The notes below the pieces were generated by a model, which saw nothing but the letters and a program-made list of their open reading frames with translations, ran no database searches and was not told the origin of the DNA. 64,000 nucleotides of DNA from Ficedula albicollis (taxonomy: Eukaryota > Chordata > Aves > Passeriformes > Muscicapidae): NCBI RefSeq assembly GCF_000247815.1, contig NC_021672.1, positions 74,527,525-74,591,524 of the forward strand, read 5' to 3'. Below, piece after piece: positions 46,341 to 57,923 of this stretch (positions are counted from its first letter, which is position 1; the number at the start of each line of letters is the position of its first letter). The position numbers were made by a program, and so were the translations under genes.

Positions 46341-48357
46341 GAGCGTCATTAGGTAATGTGCTGACATACACATCCCTGAGGGAGATGATTGCGAGCTGCT
46401 GGAGGAAAAACGATCAAGATTAGTCTGCCAAATATATGGTAGGTATTAATCATCATCAAACACAGCATTTTTATTTTTTTTCAGAAAAGAACTAAGCTAC
46501 CAAGCTTGTCCTTTGTCCACAGATTTACTGTAGCATGCAATGAACTGTGGGGTTTTTTGACAGAATCAACCTGGACAGCACATTGATGTAATAATTTCAG
46601 CTGCTTTCTAGCATTCCAATGTTTTCTGTTCTCCTCAGAATTCCCCTTCAACACACAAAGACATGGATTCTGATCAACTTGGACCGAAGGTGCTTGCAAC
46701 TTGCATTATCTCCATTAAGAGATTCCAAGTCAGGTTTTAATCCTCTTTCACTGGTATTTCCCATTACTGAAAAGACCAAACCCTTCTAGGCCTTTCCAAT
46801 ATGAGGGTACCTTCTTATGCTTGGATTTGAGCTGACTTAGCATTAGAATAGAAGTCAATATGCTTGTATGAAGTACTCAAACTTACATCAGGACTTGGTG
46901 TCTCGTGCCTAGTGAGATTCAGATCCCAAAATGATGGCTCTTAGTAAACTGAGGTTCTGCCAGCATGACTTTAAGCTCTTTGTAAAAGAGTCTCTCTGCA
47001 TCCCCCTTAGAGATATTAGTGTGCTATTCTGAAATTCAAATAAATATGTTAAGAAGAAAAAAGATAGAATAGAGAATTAAGATAGTTTTTACATAATCCT
47101 ACTCAAATTTTTCACATAAAACTAGCAATTTTGGGAGTTTTGACCAAGAGAGAGAGTCAGTTTGTGCAGTAAATGACTCTTGGTGGATAATATCTTTTTC
47201 TATGTAAAAACTGCTGAACTATTGGCACAATAGCATCAAAGCTCTCTCAGTTCTCACATTTCAGTCAGCATAAAGATCTCACCTTGTTCTGCTGGCAGCG
47301 TTGCCGTGACTGACATTCACAGAGGTGTGTTAAATACATTACTGTTTCCATTTAGGTTTGCCAGCACTTACATCTGAAAAGAGGAAGGGAGAGGACGGCT
47401 ACTTAAAATTATTTTTCCTTCCTCATAAAATACAGTAGGTGGATCCAGTGTTGAAAAAGATGAAAGTATTAGTGTATTCCACAAACATTCCTGTGCGGGA
47501 GACCTCCTGAGAATGGATCAGGGAGTGTGTGATAGCACTGAAATAAAAGGTTTGTGTAGCAGTAGCTGGCAGCAGAGGCTGTTCTCTGCCCAAGGGATAC
47601 ACACCGACCTCACTGGGCTTAGTACTGGGCACCAAACCCTGCTTTGTTGAAACCACTGTCAGAACTCCCAGTGACCTCAGCAGAACCTGGAATTAATGCT
47701 CTGTTTCTCTGTGAGTTATGTTTCCACATAATTTACAGGAGGCAGTTTTTTCCTCTCAGTCAGCGCGGTAGGAGCTGGTCATAACGTCACGGAGATCCGT
47801 GAAGTAGCTGCAGAATAGTGTCACTGGGAACGAGAGCAGAATCTGACCCTGTTTGTTGGAGAGGAAACTGGGAGTGCTGAGCCCAGAGAGCAAGGAGAGC
47901 CCCAGAAGAGGAGGATTTGGAAGCTGCGTGGCTGGGTCAGTTATTATCAGTTAACTGCAGTCAATGGGTGATCTGCAAAGGGAGGGACTTTCTTATCCCT
48001 CACACTTTCTCTCTACTATCACAGCTAGAATGCATCAGCTGAGCCTTTCCTGCTCTCAGCTCCCTGGAAAATTCTGAGCATGGTGAGTTCAGAGATGCCA
48101 CAGCTGCTGGCTGAGGAGTGCTGGTGTGCCCCTGAGCATGGCTCATGTTCCATTTCTTTGCACAGCCAAAATAAGGCAGAGCTGTAGTGCAGACACTTTC
48201 CCACTCGTACTCTGGGGATTCTGAAACATTTCACTTTTCCTGGTGGCTGTATGGAGCAAAACAAAACATCAGCCAGTAGTTTACATTTTCCCTGCCTGCT
48301 TTATTTAGCACCAGCCCTGAAGTGACTCTGGGCATTTATAAAAAGAGAGCTCTCACA
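46341..48357. other. Non-coding stretch, nothing recognised
   Basis: Unique sequence of moderate AT content. A perfect 16-bp inverted repeat at 47787-47802 is listed separately. Confidence 0.5.
47787..47802. repeat. Perfect inverted repeat TCACGGA-GA-TCCGTGA
   Basis: Two 7-bp arms are separated by two bases, and three CpGs lie close by (including AACGTCACGG) in otherwise CpG-poor DNA. It could be a dimeric transcription-factor site, but I match it to no named factor. Confidence 0.5.
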
Positions 48358-48512
48358 ACACTGAGCCCATGTGAAAGATGGTGTTGGCTTTCCTCTGTGG
48401 AGGTTAAGAACAGAGGATTTGCTGTGCCAAGCCCCACACTGAGCCCATGTGAAAGACGGTGTTGGCTTTCCTCTGTGGAGTTAAGAACAGAGGATTTGCT
48501 GTGCCAAGCCCA
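48358..48512. repeat. Two-copy tandem duplication, 78-bp period
   Basis: Copies at 48358-48435 and 48436-48512 share ACACTGAGCCCATGTGAAAG and AACAGAGGATTTGCTGTGCC, with one substitution and one 1-bp indel. Confidence 0.92.
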
Positions 48513-50149
48513 ACTTCAGGGCTCAGTTAAGCCAGGGAGCCTGAGCCTGTTTTCTGTCCCATCACTGGCTGTGTGAGGATGTCTGCAAACCTGTGTTGTG
48601 GGTTCATGGTGTAACTTGGTCCGTCAGTCTGTCTTTCCAAGTGAATTCACTGCTCTGGGATATGACTGGTACTTGAAAATGAGCCTGGAATCGAGATCCA
48701 TGCAGGACAGTCCTTGCTAAGGGAAAGATGCATTGCAAAATGAACATGAATTGCCATCTCTCAGAATCCTGTGTTAGTAAAACTGCTACTAGGTTAGGAT
48801 GCAAATATTTTATATCCCTAAAAAGTTAGGGGCTTAGTCTTAGAATGAGACGTCATCTATTAGAAATGTTTCTTTCTGAAACTTTTTCTATAACTCTTTC
48901 TATTCTTTTCTATATTCAATTATCTTTGTCGGTCAAAGACAGTGAATTATGCATTAATGCAAGGAAAACATTCAGGTTCTTTTTAGATTTCCAGTGTGTT
49001 CAACAGCTAAAATCAAAGAGGAGAGACAGCCTAGCAGAAGTTTTTCTTAGGTTGCTGTTCAGCAAGGCCCACAGCTCAGAACTTCCCCAGGGAGAATGAA
49101 GATCTCTACCAACAGAATAAACCAGCCTGGTGACAAGGAGAAGCTCCTGATGGCGAGGGCTGTGAGGAAAACAGCCTGTGTGTGTACAGACATGGGTGCT
49201 CAAAACAGGAATCCTTCTCTGAGAAGGGGTCAGGGCAGAACACAAATAAATCAGCAAACCAGAAATGCCTGTGGGACAAAATATTTCAGCCTTTCAGGCG
49301 GCTGAAGTCCAGACATTCGGGGGAAGTGAGCTCAATAAGTGGTGGTGCAGTTGAATGAGAACATTCATCTTGGTTGTCCAAGCCCCACAGATATTCTTCA
49401 CGGTGACAGCAGCATCTGAGCACGTTTCCCCTTTCCTGCCCTGAATGAGCTGCAGAGCTGGCTGGGCCCTGCCTGGGTTCCGGGCATTTCAATGGAATTC
49501 CTGTTCATTTTCTGGGTGCTCTTTGTGAAGCTGTTGTTTTGTTCCTGCAGGCCTTTGCTGTGTGCTGAGTGGGAGCCCCGTTTTATCTGATGGAGTTGAC
49601 GTTTCTGTGACGGTGAGCAGAGGCTGCTTTCTCTAGAACCAGTGCCAGGCAAAGATGCAGAGCCCAAACTGTCCGGAACTGTCGTTGTTTGGGTGCTGGG
49701 TGAGACACCTCGGCTTCACCTCTGCACGTGGCTTTGCTCCACACGTGGGATAAGGGGGTACAAAAACTTCATGCCCTGCCTCTGAATTTGTTATGGGCAG
49801 CTGTAAACCCCAAACAGTTCTGGGGCTTGTCCCGTTGAATTCATGAGTGTTCTGGAGAAGGACTGATGAGGAGGGGGGGCGCTTGCTGCTTCCCCAGCAG
49901 CAGGTAAGGCATAAACCAATATAATCATCCCTTGATTGCAAGGAAGAGGGTCTCAAAGGCTGTCAAAAATCTGTTTTGATGCTGTTAAAATGAAAAAAAG
50001 ATATAATTTTACATATAAAATAATCTAATTATTTTATTTGCTGGAAGCTTTGAGACCAAATTGGGGGAAACAAATTTACTGCAAACAAAATGAAACAGAA
50101 ATATTTTTTTAGCTGATTAAAACTTTGTTTTCTGCCTGCTTCACCTCAG

Positions 50150-50226
50150 GTCATCACAAGGATTGTATATTGGTTCTTCCCGTAAAATAACTTGACAATT
50201 CGCTTTGGAAGAGTCCTCTGGGAAAG
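50150..50226 (+). other. Candidate non-coding exon (77 bp)
   Basis: A strong acceptor (TTTTCTGCCTGCTTCACCTCAG) and donor (AAAG|GTGAGG) bound it. All three frames contain a stop, so it cannot be an internal coding exon. It could belong to a long non-coding RNA together with 52027-52116, 1.8 kb downstream on the same strand. Confidence 0.18.
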
Positions 50227-50579
50227 GTGAGGCTGTGTCACAGGACATGGGGTGAGGTAGGGCTCTGAGGGGGCGGGAACCAGTTTATTACACATCACAT
50301 TTCTAATTAATTGATACATCACACATCACGTTTCTAGAGCTGGCTTTGCCTTCAGCAGGGCAGCAGCAGCTGTGCCCCGAGGAGTGGGGAAGCAAATGCA
50401 GGGAGTGTTTGTGTCTGGCCAGGAGAGGACGGGGAATGCTGACCTGCCCCATGGAGACCTGGGCGAAAGTCTGAGACTCATTTCTCTGGTGCCATGGAGC
50501 TTGCTCCTGCCTGGCTTTCCCTGTGCAGAGGAGTTCTTTCCCTGCTTTACCAGGCCCTGAGAAATAGAGGAGAAGATGT

Positions 50580-50830
50580 CATCTCAAGCTAATTCTATAA
50601 ACACTGCTATCAGAAAAGACATTTTAAGCTATCATAAAAAGGCCCATTGTGCAACTGGACTCTTGGAACAGGAATGGCTTATAGCTCAACCATTGTTAAA
50701 GGTTAATGTTCCTATCATTGCATTCCTTTTTCTAGTTCCCATAACCAGGCTGTAATGATAGATAAATATATGAGCTATTTCTTTGTGTTGGCAAAATCAC
50801 AATTCAGAAAGACATAGTTTCCTAGGTTAT
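50580..50830. promoter_or_regulatory. Candidate conserved non-coding element
   Basis: AT-rich, non-repetitive text with GCCCATTGTGCAACTGG, CAACCATTGTTAAAGG (SOX-like) and CTGTAATGATAGATAAATA. Called by texture only; no alignment. Confidence 0.2.
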
Positions 50831-51552
50831 TTTTAAACTAATATGCTGGTTTATAACTAGATGAATAAACCCATCTTTTTTTAAGAGAAAAGACTCTTAA
50901 TGTTCTGCTGCTTTTGCAGAATGTGAGCATTTGTGAGCATGTTTTGTCTATCAAAACAGAGTAACAGCTTTATGAAGTCAGCTCATGAACTGAAAAGGAA
51001 ACTAATTAAAACAATAACATCGATTTGCTGTTGCCAAATGTTAACTGATCTTGTACTTTCCACGATTATTTTTACTGTTGTACAATAGTTTGGATGTCCT
51101 TGTCATTGTTGTGTACTGTTATGTTCCTGTAAGTGCAGGATGCTGATTCCAGGGCAGCAATTCTATTTTCTGTTAGCTGACTGAGCAAGAGGGTCTGCAC
51201 ATCTCTCCTCCAAGCTCTCCCCACTTCCATGCAAGGAGCACAGCAGTGTCCTCTCCATTTCAGTGAGTTTCCGTGCTGCTTGGTCAGTGCCTCCAATAGT
51301 AAGATTCTCTGTTAAAGTGTTAGAACTTCTCAGGAACTCTGCAGATTGAGCTCTGAAAGTGTTCCTCTGGCAGGGGTAGAGCATCTTTCTATGAAAGATG
51401 TTTTTCTATGAAAGTCAGGGTGGGGAGGATTGAGTGCTCACAGTTTCACCTGGTGTGGAGAAGCTTCTGAACACGCCCAGCGTTCCTCTAGCCCAGCCCT
51501 GCTGCTCTGCTCTCACACCTGCAGAGCTGCAGCCGCTTGCTGGGAGTGACCT

Positions 51553-51720
51553 GATGTGATGTGATTGATGTGATGTGATGTGATGTGATGTGATGTGATG
51601 TGATGTGATTGATGTGATGTGATTGATGTGATGTGATGTGATGTGATGGATGTGATGTGATTGATGTGATGACGTGACAATGTGATGTGATTGATGTGAT
51701 GACGTGACATGACGTGACGT
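51553..51720. repeat. GATGT pentamer array with CGTGA variants
   Basis: About 165 bp of TGATG/TGTGA pentamer repeats broken by GATT insertions. At the right end it degenerates into ACGTGAC words (51671-51722). Minus-strand frames rich in His/Ile/Thr/Ser are artefacts of this array. Confidence 0.93.
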
Positions 51721-51817
51721 GACGTGCAGGGAGTGATGGAGCTCCTGCAGCCTCCCCTCTGTGGACGTGGCGTGACGTGCAGGGGGTGATGGAGCTCCTG
51801 CAGCCTCCCCTCTGTGG
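51719..51817. repeat. Two-copy duplication, 46-bp copies, 53-bp period
   Basis: Copies at 51719-51764 and 51772-51817 start GTGACGTGCAGGG and end CAGCCTCCCCTCTGTGG, with one substitution. It abuts the pentamer array, whose last word is included in each copy. Confidence 0.92.
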
Positions 51818-53777
51818 TTCTCGGGCCAGTTCTGGGCACAGGGTGCTGTGCTCAGCACCTCTCCAAGAGGGCTGGATGCTGCCTCTCCCTGCTGGTGGCA
51901 GCTCTCCTGCTCCAGGCACCCAGAGGCAGAAGCAGGCCAGCTGCAGCTGCCTCCTGTTTTTGGAGCCAGCCTACTGGAACTGACTCTGTGCTAAAAGTGG
52001 TCCCAAGTATTTTCTTTTTCTTGCAGGCAAAGAAAGCATTCCAGTAGCTCTTGGCTGGCTTGAATGGAAGTGAATAATTGCCCCTTGAACAGTCTCAAGG
52101 AAAAGGCCTGTGAAAGGTAAGCTGATGAGGTGTTTTGAGAGTGGCTCGGTGGCAGTGATGTACCCCAGTGAACAGAATCTGTAGAAGGCCCTGGCTCCCT
52201 GCAGGGATTTTGATAATCAGGCTGTTCTTTGGAGTGTGTGCTAAATGGCCCCAAGCAAGAGATGGATGGCAAGCCCAGTTCAGGAAGTTCTTGAGGAAAT
52301 TCTTGGTTTTTAACACAGGAAGAAATATTAAAGGTCCATCTGTGATTGCTTTCTGTATGTGAGTGATATAGCTGTTGGGCAATTTTTATATTGAAAATTT
52401 AGACTTCATTAAAAACAAACAAACAAAAATCAAACAACCCAAAATCCAGACAATAAGCCCCCAATAAAAGACAATAAAAGGGAAAGGCAAACGTGTATTA
52501 ATCTTTCAGCAAAGAACAAACACTGCTGGTGCACCTTCATGAAAGGTGAACTGCCCTTTAAAACTCAGTGATTATAAAATCAGTATGGATTCAGATACTA
52601 GTTCAGGTACATCTTCTTCAAAATCTAAGCTACTCTGCAAACTTTAAGCAATGAAATAGGCCTAGAGATTTTGGCCTCTGGTAAAAGGCTATAATACATA
52701 TTTATTATATATAATATAATATAATATATATATATATCATTATTTATAAATATAAATATATATATTTGTATAATAATACAAATAAATGCAGTGATGTTTA
52801 CCCACAATATGCAAGTACTTGTAAGAAAGAAAAAAAATAAAAATCAATGAAATGAAAAGAAATCTAGGAGCAGTTTTACTCCAGGGATCTCCTGAGAACG
52901 GGGTAACCTATAAAGCCACAGGCTCTGTGTACAAAGAGGCTGTGCTCATTTAAGTAAGGTGACAAATAGTGCAACAGTTTGGTTGATGCACATAAAATAA
53001 AGAATTGGGAGGTCTTGTTAAATATAATAGCCCTCTTCTCTTAAGGCTCTTTCCTGCAGTTTTACTGAAAGTGTTTTTGAAGCCTACACATGTACCAGAT
53101 TTTATGAAAGGTTGGGTAAAATGTCACCCATTGCAATACAGTGCAATGCAATACAGTGTAGTCCTGAATTTTTGGAAAATGCAACCCTAAATAGTGAGGC
53201 TCTGCAAGAGTCAGATTATTTAAGGTTTTGCTCATTTTTATTCAGCATAAAAATTACCCTAACCCAGAAGCATACTTTTTATTAGAAACAGCAAAATTAT
53301 AAAAAAGGTTTTGCTAAATTGAAAATTACTATGTCATTTGCTGGTTTTTGCTTTACTAGTGCTTTAGGTTTTTCAGTTCCCTTGTGACTTCTGTGCAGTA
53401 AGTGAAATAATTTTTAAAGTGATAGATTTTTAACTTGGATTGATAATAAAGTTTAAAGCTTCACCATGGAAATACAAATTTTAAGTTTTAAAATTTTCAC
53501 AAAAAGAGAACAGCAGTGTTACGGATTTTAAGAAAGGAGTGCATTATTTTTTTCACTGTAGGTATTCTAATTACATTTTTTTAAATCTCAAAATTATTTC
53601 TAAAACCATTTTGGAATTCATTTTACTCCTTCTGGAAAGCACAGCGCTTTAAACAAAAACAGTTTAATTAATCTTTAAAAAAATCATGCAGCAAAGGAAA
53701 TTATGACAGATACTTTTAAATGACTGCATCTGATCAGTCTATCACATTAAAACATGCAATATGGTTTGTAAGGGGAT
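51818..53777. other. AT-rich non-coding stretch with a TA microsatellite
   Basis: From about 52380 onward the sequence is strongly AT-rich. A TATAA/TA microsatellite runs from about 52690 to 52765. No gene is recognised. The candidate exon 52027-52116 is listed separately. Confidence 0.5.
52027..52116 (+). other. Candidate non-coding exon (90 bp)
   Basis: A very good acceptor (TATTTTCTTTTTCTTGCAG) and donor (AAAG|GTAAGC) bound it. Every frame contains a stop, so it would be a non-coding or UTR exon. Confidence 0.2.
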
Positions 53778-53873
53778 ATGAGCAAATTTGGGTGTTTTTT
53801 TAAAAAGTCATTTGTCACTTTCCCAATGAGCAAATTTGGGTGTTTTTTTAAAAATCCATTTGTCACTTTCCCA
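53778..53873. repeat. Two-copy tandem duplication, 48-bp unit
   Basis: Copies at 53778-53825 and 53826-53873 start ATGAGCAAATTTGGGTG and end TTTGTCACTTTCCCA, with about two substitutions. Confidence 0.93.
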
Positions 53874-55055
53874 TATGAAAGGGGAAATGTGTTTTACAGA
53901 AAATAATTTTTATTTCATTTTATAAAAACAAAATCAGCCCTAATCCTCTTTAGCACTTAGATATTACCAAGTATTATATTTTTAAAGCATGCTTGAAGGA
54001 CTTCTTGTTTCAGGGGAGCTCCCCCTGCATTTAGAGCAGGATGCTGCAGTGCTGTTTGAAGAGTGTTGCTCTGCAAGCCGAGAGAGAGATTGGTGAGAAA
54101 CAAAACCCTCCTTCCCTTCTCTTCTTCCAGCCCTCCACTGAAGCACCCCCTGGGATAAAAAACAGCACTCAAAGCTGTGTGACACCTTCTGAGCAAGACT
54201 GCTGGGCTTAATTTCCTCCCTGTTTTTCCTCCCCTGTATAGCTTTTAATGCCATAGCTCCGAAGCTTTTTTTGGCCTCGAAAGTGGAGCCAGTGTCACAT
54301 CACCAGGCTTTGGGTGTCCCCATTTGCAGTGCAGCCCTCTCAGCCTCCCCTTGTCCCCGCGTGATGTCAGGGGACCTGAGCTCCCATCTGCCAAAGGCAA
54401 AGAAGGAATTCTTCATTCCAGAGAGAAGGAATTAGCTGTGGCTGCATTTCTCATTTCTGGTGCTAAAGCTGCTGTTTGCTCTTGTCATGAAAGAAATAGG
54501 AAAGAAAGGGAAGGGACAGACAGCATTCTCCTTTCTGGCAGCAACACAATAATATGTAGCTTTCAAAATAAATGACTGGTTTTTTCCAAATTTTTTTTAA
54601 CAGGGGGAAAAAAATCCTCCTGAGATGCAATCTTGAGCAAAGTACAAGAAGTTCCCAAAGGATGCTGAACACGAGCAAAAACATTTCCAGCATACTTAGA
54701 CTAATGCTGTGTTTACTTTGTCAATTAGTGATTGATTACCCAAAACAGCTCTGTGCACTGCAAATGGCTCTGCACTGTATCTCTGGAGCTGCACACTGTA
54801 AATGGCAAAGGTGGCTTCACTTCTCTTGCAGCCCTTGGTTCATGTGAGCACAGAGAGCAGGGCTGGAGAGGGGTGCAGGGTATCACGTTTATTTGTTTAG
54901 TCTGGCAGTGCCTTTGCTCTTGGAGGAGCTCTGCAGCCTCAGGGTCTCTTGGCTCTGAGCAGAGACCTGGGGCACAAACTGCCTCAGTTCCCTGCCAGAA
55001 GAGCTGTTCCTGCACTGCCTCCATGGCACAGGGACCCAGCGCTGCTGGAGCTGAA
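53874..55055. other. Non-coding stretch, nothing recognised
   Basis: Unique sequence. A loose repeat (GCACTGCAAATGGC and CACACTGTAAATGGC) lies near 54755-54807. Confidence 0.5.
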
Positions 55056-55355
55056 GGCACAAATGTACAAATGCACAAAGACACAAATGCACAAATGCAC
55101 AAAGGCACAAATGTACAAATGCACAAAGACACAAATGCACAAATGCACAAAGGCACAAATGTACAAATGCACAAAGACACAAATGCACAAATGCACAAAG
55201 GCACAAATGTACAAATGCACAAAGACACAAATGCACAAATGCACAAAGGCACAAATGTACAAATGCACAAAGACACAAATGCACAAATGCACAAAGGCAC
55301 AAATGTACAAATGCACAAAGACACAAATGCACAAAGGCACAAATGCACAAAGGCA
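55056..55355. repeat. 48-bp higher-order repeat built from 8-mers, about six copies
   Basis: Each 48-bp unit is six 8-mers in fixed order: ACAAATGT, ACAAATGC, ACAAAGAC, ACAAATGC, ACAAATGC, ACAAAGGC. Six units are present, followed by an irregular edge ending CACATGCACC. Since 8 and 48 bp leave frames open on both strands, there are chance frames of up to about 280 codons (CTFVPLCICAFV-like on minus, MHKDTNAQMHKG-like on +). They are artefacts. Confidence 0.97.
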
Positions 55356-55639
55356 CACATGCACCTGGCTGCAGGAGCCACGAGCTGCCGTGCAGAGCTG
55401 CAGGACAGCAGGGGGGCCAGAGCAAGCATTCCCTGCTGTAAACCAGCTAGTCAAGGGCTCCAGTGGAGTGGGTTGATTCACCACCAGTGGGGAACCCGAC
55501 CTGCCACAAGGAGCAAAGTGCAGCACAGCCGAATTCAGTGGAGCTGTGCTCCCTTGTCCCGTGTGTGACAGAGCTGAGGGCCTGCAGCTCTGGGAGATGC
55601 AGCCCACGTTTCCTCACTCTGGTGTTCTTGATATCCTGG

Positions 55640-55800
55640 CAGAGCTTTTCAATTATGGCACACTTTTATTTGATTTTATTGCCGTCACGTAACTTTATTC
55701 GGCTTTTTCTGAAATTAATTTCACCTCAATAAATTGCGTCATAAATGGACGTTGGTGAAAGCTGGACTCCTCTAGCATTAGTCTAAAATAACGAGTTTAA
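55640..55800. promoter_or_regulatory. Candidate conserved non-coding element
   Basis: AT-rich text that keeps several CpGs: GCCGTCACGTAAC, TTTATTCGGC, AAATTGCGTCATAAATGG and AATAACGAG. ATTGCGTCAT resembles a composite C/EBP-ATF site. Retained CpGs in AT-rich DNA suggest constraint. There is no alignment. Confidence 0.28.
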
Positions 55801-55940
55801 TAGTTTTACTTTGCACACAATGGTTGCAGAATTTGATCAGAAGCCCATTGTGGAGAAGCTGTCTTGCCTTCCAAAGGCCACAGCAAGCACACCTTGCCAT
55901 TGCAGCTGCCAGAAGGTCCAAGCTGTTCATTTGCCCTTAC

Positions 55941-56010
55941 CTGCAGAGCAGTCTGGTGCCCTTTCAAACACAGAGGGATTTGCTCAAAGAGCCTCAGGCA
56001 TCCAGATGCT
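55941..56010 (-). other. Candidate minus-strand exon (70 bp)
   Basis: On the minus strand a pyrimidine-rich acceptor (CCTGGCCCCTCTCAG) and a strong donor (GCAG|GTAAGG) bound it. One frame is open, ending in phase 0, with a peptide containing RLFEQIPLCLKGHQ. It is unrecognised and probably a pseudo-exon. Confidence 0.12.
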
Positions 56011-56517
56011 CTGAGAGGGGCCAGGGTGCTCACAGCCCATGTCTAACATCCAAAGGAAATGTTGGCACTTCTGCATCAGCTGAAAAGCAGCCAGTGCTTT
56101 CAGATCAGCAGGTGGAGAGCAGGAAGGGCAGCAAATATCTTGGAAAGGAGAGGAAATACACTTAGCATCACTAGGCTGTGCTGCTCCCCACCTGGGATTC
56201 AGGTAAAGGAATCATCACCTGTGAGCTGGGAGAGACAAGAGCTTTGAATCCCCTCACAGAAACTATTATTGCTTTAAAAATAAACCTGCCATTTCCTGGC
56301 CGTGCCACATTTGCATACTTCTTGAATATTAGGGTATCAATACAGAGATATAAATGAATGGCTTCAGATAGTGCCTGCAAATCATCTTTGCCCCCCAGCA
56401 TTTTTTTTTGTTCATATTGTTATCAGTTTTTATGAGCATTGTGTATGTTGTGAATGCCAGCTAACCAGGGTGATATAGATCTTAGAGCTGTGAGAACTGA
56501 GAAGATATTTGCAAGCA

Positions 56518-56527
56518 ATTACGCAAT
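56518..56527. promoter_or_regulatory. C/EBP-like site ATTACGCAAT
   Basis: The core TTACGCAA fits the TTRCGCAA-type C/EBP consensus and sits in GCAAGCAATTACGCAATAAC. Motif evidence only. Confidence 0.25.
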
Positions 56528-57721
56528 AACTGTATTAAAATAAAACAAATTGGGGCCAAAGTCTAGACATTTGCCTTTCAGTTATGTGATTATTATCTCT
56601 GTCCTTCAGTTTCTCCATGGAGATGGTCAGTAAAGTCTCCCTGCAGAAGAAAAGATAAAAGGTCAGCAGCAGAGTTAGCCAGACAGCTCATTTTAAACTG
56701 GTATTCTTTAATTTTTCCATTATTGAGTTCATTAAAAATGTAAAGCCAAATTATGCATTGTTTTGATTGATAAACCTTCTCTATGTTTCTCTAGTAACTC
56801 TCTCTCTTTCGTAATTCCAAGGAGTTGGGATCCAGCACCTTGGAGAAAACAGCAACAGGAGGTAGTTTCCAGATAAGCAGAAGCTGGACTCTGAGATGGA
56901 AACTGAGCAAGAACTCCGTGAGTCAGGATTCAGGACAGGTTTGAGAGTTGCATGAGCAGAGGCCATGCGAGCTGGAGGTCTCCTTTTGAAGAGAGGGTGA
57001 GTTTGGTGTCTCTGCAGCCCAGTGCTGCCAGCCTTTAACTCCTCCTGCCCAATCTGACTCAGTGACTCGGACCGAGGGCTTTGCGTGAATTAAAACACAG
57101 TACGAGCACGTGAGGAGTACCTGCAGATACAGGATTCTGGCCAAGAAATAATCTTAGGCAGAATTTAAAGTGTGGTGTGAGTTCAAAGCACATTCAGTTT
57201 GCACTGACAGACCTACAGCAGCCACTGGGATTTGTCACAGAAGTGAGGTTTGCACAGCTCTTAAGTGATGCATTGTGATGTGCTTTAGACTCAGTAGAGC
57301 AGTTCCTGTCCTCAGAGCATTCAGTGGAGGAAAGAGCAAGGACACTTGGTCTTTTTGGAGAAAACAAGGTGCAGATGAAGCAAGCAGTCTGGTGGGGTTG
57401 GTAGTGGCCATAAATCTGCTGGGGTCCGATTGTCAGCTGTTCCTCGATGCTGCTCTGTGTTTCTGTGCTGTTTTGAGCCATGAAGAAAACTTGTGGAAGA
57501 TTCATTTTAAGAGGAAGGAAACTAGACAAGCTCAGTAAACCACTGATCTTTTGTATCAGGCAATTAGACAGCATGGTGGACAAGTCCTGTGTTTATATCT
57601 GTATTTCCAAAATCCTGTCGCCTTGTGATGCATTAAATTGCCAATTCAGATGCTTCCATTAACCTGGGCTAGTGCAGTCATCCAGGCTATCTAGGTAAGC
57701 TTCTGTTCCATTATTGTTGTC

Positions 57722-57923
57722 GTAGAACACTCTCATATTTTGAGTTTTTTTTTCTTTTAACTTGAAGACATTATTTACAAAGTGCATTATTTTTATTTAA
57801 TGGTTCCTCCATTGAAAATGTAGAACGCTCTCATATTTTGAGGTTTTTTTTTTCTTTTAAATTGAAGACATTATTTACAAAAATTTTATTTTTATTTTTA
57901 TTTAATGGTTCCTCCATTGAAAA
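57722..57923. repeat. Two-copy tandem duplication, about 98-104 bp
   Basis: Copies at 57722-57819 and 57820-57923 share GTAGAAC, CTCTCATATTTTGAG, TTGAAGACATTATTTACAAA and TTTAATGGTTCCTCCATTGA. The second is longer by several bases inside its A/T runs. Confidence 0.92.

Larger units (their letters stand above)
48513..51552. other. Non-coding stretch with one candidate exon and one candidate element
   Basis: Mostly unique sequence. The segments at 50150-50226 and 50580-50830 are listed separately. No gene or mobile element is recognised. Confidence 0.5.
55356..57721. other. Non-coding stretch with two candidate regulatory patches
   Basis: Unique sequence, with no gene or mobile element recognised. 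The patch 55640-55800, the site 56518-56527 and a minus-strand exon-like segment 55941-56010 are listed separately. Confidence 0.5.

Noticed and set aside
51415..51919. Minus-strand His/Ile/Thr/Ser-rich frames
   Set aside because: Translation of the GATGT pentamer array.
54725..55607. Frames up to 278 codons with MHKDTNAQ- or CTFVPLCI-type repeats
   Set aside because: Artefact of the 48-bp array. All frames are open because the repeat lacks stops.
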